A stretch of DNA of 64,000 bases from the NCBI RefSeq assembly GCF_900094585.1, contig NZ_FMAG01000007.1, positions 186,001 to 250,000 on the forward strand, given 5' to 3'. Within the stretch, counting starts at the first letter, position 1; each line of letters begins with the position of its first letter. Positions 62,347 through 64,000 of this stretch are shown here, one piece after another. The position numbers were made by a program, and so were the translations under genes. The notes under the pieces were generated by a model. It saw only the letters and a program-made list of their open reading frames with translations, was not told where the DNA came from and did not search any database. Source of the DNA: Martinezella multihospitum (lineage in GTDB: Bacteria > Pseudomonadota > Alphaproteobacteria > Rhizobiales > Rhizobiaceae).

Positions 62347-64000
62347 TCAGCTCAGGCGACCTGCCGCGTGCGCCAGCATGGTGTAGACCTTGCCGGTATC
62401 CGATGTGAGATAGGATTGCGTGACCGTCTTGTCGCGATCGGTGCGGGCAACGTCGGTGAGCAGCTTTTCGAAATCGGCGATGTAGCGATCGACTGCGGTG
62501 CGGAATTCCGGCTCGCGGTCGTATTTGCGCTTGATCTCATCGAAGGTCTGCTGGCCCTTGAGTGTATAGAGGCGGCGTGTGAACACGTCGCGCTCGCCAC
62601 GCTGGTAACGGCGCCACAGATCGACCGAGGCGTCATGATCGATCGCGCGGGCGATATCGACCGAAAGCGAGTTCAGCGATTCCACGACATGGCGCGGGTT
62701 GCGTGCGGCGGGAGCAGGAGCCTGTTCCGCCGGCGCTTTCTGTGCCGATTGACGGGCTGGCTGCAGACCGGCGTTTTCATCGCGTGACGCGCCACGCAGC
62801 AGATCGCTGATCCAGCCGCCGCCTGCTGCTTCCTGACGGACAGGAGCTGCTGTTTCTGCTGGACGCTGCGGCTGTGCCGCCGGGCGCTCGGCCGGGATCG
62901 ACCCACGCAAGCCGAGGGACTCGATCGAAGGCTGCTGCGGCTGCGGTGCCGGCCGCTGCACGGGCTGCTGGGCGACCGGTTGCTGTGGAGCCGGCTGTTG
63001 CGGCGCAGGCTGCTGTGGCCGGGCGGCGACCGGGGCTGGTGCCGCCGGCTGCGGGCGCGGAGCGGGTTGTGCATCGGCCAGCGCACGAGCTGCAGGCTCG
63101 GAAATTTCCAGCTGCTGTGTCGAGCGACCGACAATCTGCGAGATGTCCTGCAGGGCCTTGATCTGTTCGGCAACGGCGCGACGCATGGCTGCGGCGCTTT
63201 CCTTTGCCTCTTCCGGAAGGTCGAAGGCACCGCGCTTCAGTTCGCTGCGGGTAAGGTCGAGCTCGCGGCGGATATCACCGGCCGAGCGACGGATTTCGTC
63301 CGTCGCGCCAGCGAAGCGGCCGATCGCGTCGTCGACAGCGACACGTAGCGTTTCGCGCAGCTGCTCGGCGGCCGTGTCGGAGGTCTTGCCGGCATCGGCG
63401 AGCATTTGCTCGACTTCGGACAACGAAGCCGTCAGGCCGCCGCGCAGGCGGTTGGTGAGATCGCTGGAACGGCGCTCGGCATTGGCGAATGTGTTTTCGA
63501 CAGCCTGGTTCGCTTCCTCGCCGGCCTTGTGCAATGCTCCACGCATGTTTTCCGCTGCATCCTCGGCGCGCTTTTCGGCATCGGAGAGAACGCGGCCGAT
63601 ATCCGCGAAGGAAGACTGCACGCTCTGGCGGAGATTGCCGGTTACCTGGTTCGAGCGTTGTTCGGCGCGGTCGAAGGCGGTTTCCACCATCGAGCCGAGG
63701 GCGCGCATGGTGTTCTCGATCTCTTCCGAGCGCTGAACGAGGCCGACCGCCAGGTTCTGCAGTGCCGTTTCGCGTTCTTCCAGCGTCGATACGAGGTTCG
63801 ATTGGGCGGCACCCAGAAGCTGGGAAGCCTGTGACAGCACCTTGGAGTGGTCGTCGAAGCGGCCGACGATGCTGCCGACCTGCGACAGGGTCTGGCCGGT
63901 GATCTCGGACAGCTTGTCGACCTTGCCTTCGAGGAGACGGCTGGAGGCGGAAACCATCTCGCCGGCCTTCGCGGCAGATTCGGCGAAGCGCGACGAAGTT
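62347..64000 (-). CDS. Kinesin-like coiled-coil protein, partial (3' end only)
   Basis: Only the last about 551 residues are in the window, as the frame stays open past the right edge. The visible part has a long repetitive coiled coil ('SSFADIGRVLSDAEKRAEDA', 'RLRGGLTASLSEVEQMLADA' and similar 30-40 residue units), then a Pro/Gln/Ala linker (about 310 to 190 residues from the C-terminus, QQPAPQQPAPQQPV), then a conserved terminal domain of about 115 residues ('HVVESLNSLSVDIARAIDHD', 'LWRRYQRGERDVFTRRLYTL'). Rhizobiales genomes carry large proteins of this shape, often annotated as kinesin-like without motor activity. Its role is unknown; a cell-envelope or polarity scaffold is plausible. A terminator follows. 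Confidence 0.8.
   Translation of the reverse strand, partial: TSSRFAESAAKAGEMVSASSRLLEGKVDKLSEITGQTLSQVGSIVGRFDDHSKVLSQASQLLGAAQSNLVSTLEERETALQNLAVGLVQRSEEIENTMRALGSMVETAFDRAEQRSNQVTGNLRQSVQSSFADIGRVLSDAEKRAEDAAENMRGALHKAGEEANQAVENTFANAERRSSDLTNRLRGGLTASLSEVEQMLADAGKTSDTAAEQLRETLRVAVDDAIGRFAGATDEIRRSAGDIRRELDLTRSELKRGAFDLPEEAKESAAAMRRAVAEQIKALQDISQIVGRSTQQLEISEPAARALADAQPAPRPQPAAPAPVAARPQQPAPQQPAPQQPVAQQPVQRPAPQPQQPSIESLGLRGSIPAERPAAQPQRPAETAAPVRQEAAGGGWISDLLRGASRDENAGLQPARQSAQKAPAEQAPAPAARNPRHVVESLNSLSVDIARAIDHDASVDLWRRYQRGERDVFTRRLYTLKGQQTFDEIKRKYDREPEFRTAVDRYIADFEKLLTDVARTDRDKTVTQSYLTSDTGKVYTMLAHAAGRLS

Overview
The window is about 64 kb of GC-rich chromosomal DNA from an alphaproteobacterium, almost certainly a member of the Rhizobiaceae (Rhizobium or a close relative). 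The assignment rests on the gene set: class II DAHP synthase, a malic enzyme fused to a phosphotransacetylase-like domain, a STAS-MlaE fusion, a long coiled-coil 'kinesin-like' protein, an rpiA / DUF2059 / glutathione reductase / DAHP synthase neighbourhood, and many ABC uptake systems. I saw no tRNA, rRNA, insertion sequence, prophage, integrase or CRISPR array. Coding density is high and most genes look like vertically inherited core genes.

Layout. 1-1.2 kb: minus-strand end of an amino-acid ABC uptake operon (binding protein, attenuating hairpin, permease). 1.6-4.1 kb: an exported OmpA-family protein with a very long Pro/Gln/Ala-rich segment. 4.2-6.3 kb: minus-strand eamA-like transporter, mobA and mobB, with moaA at 10-11 kb, so molybdenum cofactor genes occur twice in the window. 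6.6-9.1 kb: a chemoreceptor with tandem HAMP domains. 9.2-16.1 kb: a UlaG-like hydrolase, moaA, a DUF971 protein, LtrA, a divergent MarR regulator and alpha/beta hydrolase pair, a PPOX flavoprotein and a diguanylate cyclase. 16.3-19.7 kb: two unrelated fumarases (class I and class II) on the minus strand, separated by a large intergenic inverted repeat.

20-35 kb is mainly housekeeping: an L,D-transpeptidase, phosphoglycolate phosphatase, rpiA, a DUF2059 secreted protein, glutathione reductase, class II DAHP synthase, a GFA-family protein, a DUF1003 membrane protein, an LTA-synthase/OpgB-like phosphoglycerol transferase, NAD synthetase, a cytoplasmic TolB-like beta-propeller and an ankyrin-repeat protein. 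35-46 kb: a secreted hypothetical protein, the malic enzyme, a glycerophosphodiesterase, an LpxH-like phosphoesterase, an MFS carrier and a four-gene Mla-type lipid transport operon (mlaE, mlaF, mlaD, lipoprotein).

46.7-61.2 kb holds 6-phosphogluconate dehydrogenase and, convergent to it, the most coherent accessory system in the window: a LacI-family repressor divergent from a CUT1 sugar ABC transporter, followed by a cytoplasmic GH2 beta-mannosidase-like enzyme, a sugar isomerase/epimerase, a Gfo/Idh/MocA dehydrogenase, a YghZ-type aldo-keto reductase and a cytoplasmic GH43 enzyme. Neither glycosidase has a signal peptide, so oligosaccharides are presumably imported intact and cut inside the cell. 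The substrate is not evident. A perfect-armed palindrome of LacI-operator type lies in the divergent promoter region. The window ends with an RcnB-like small secreted protein, an unrecognised small protein, and the 3' part of the kinesin-like gene.
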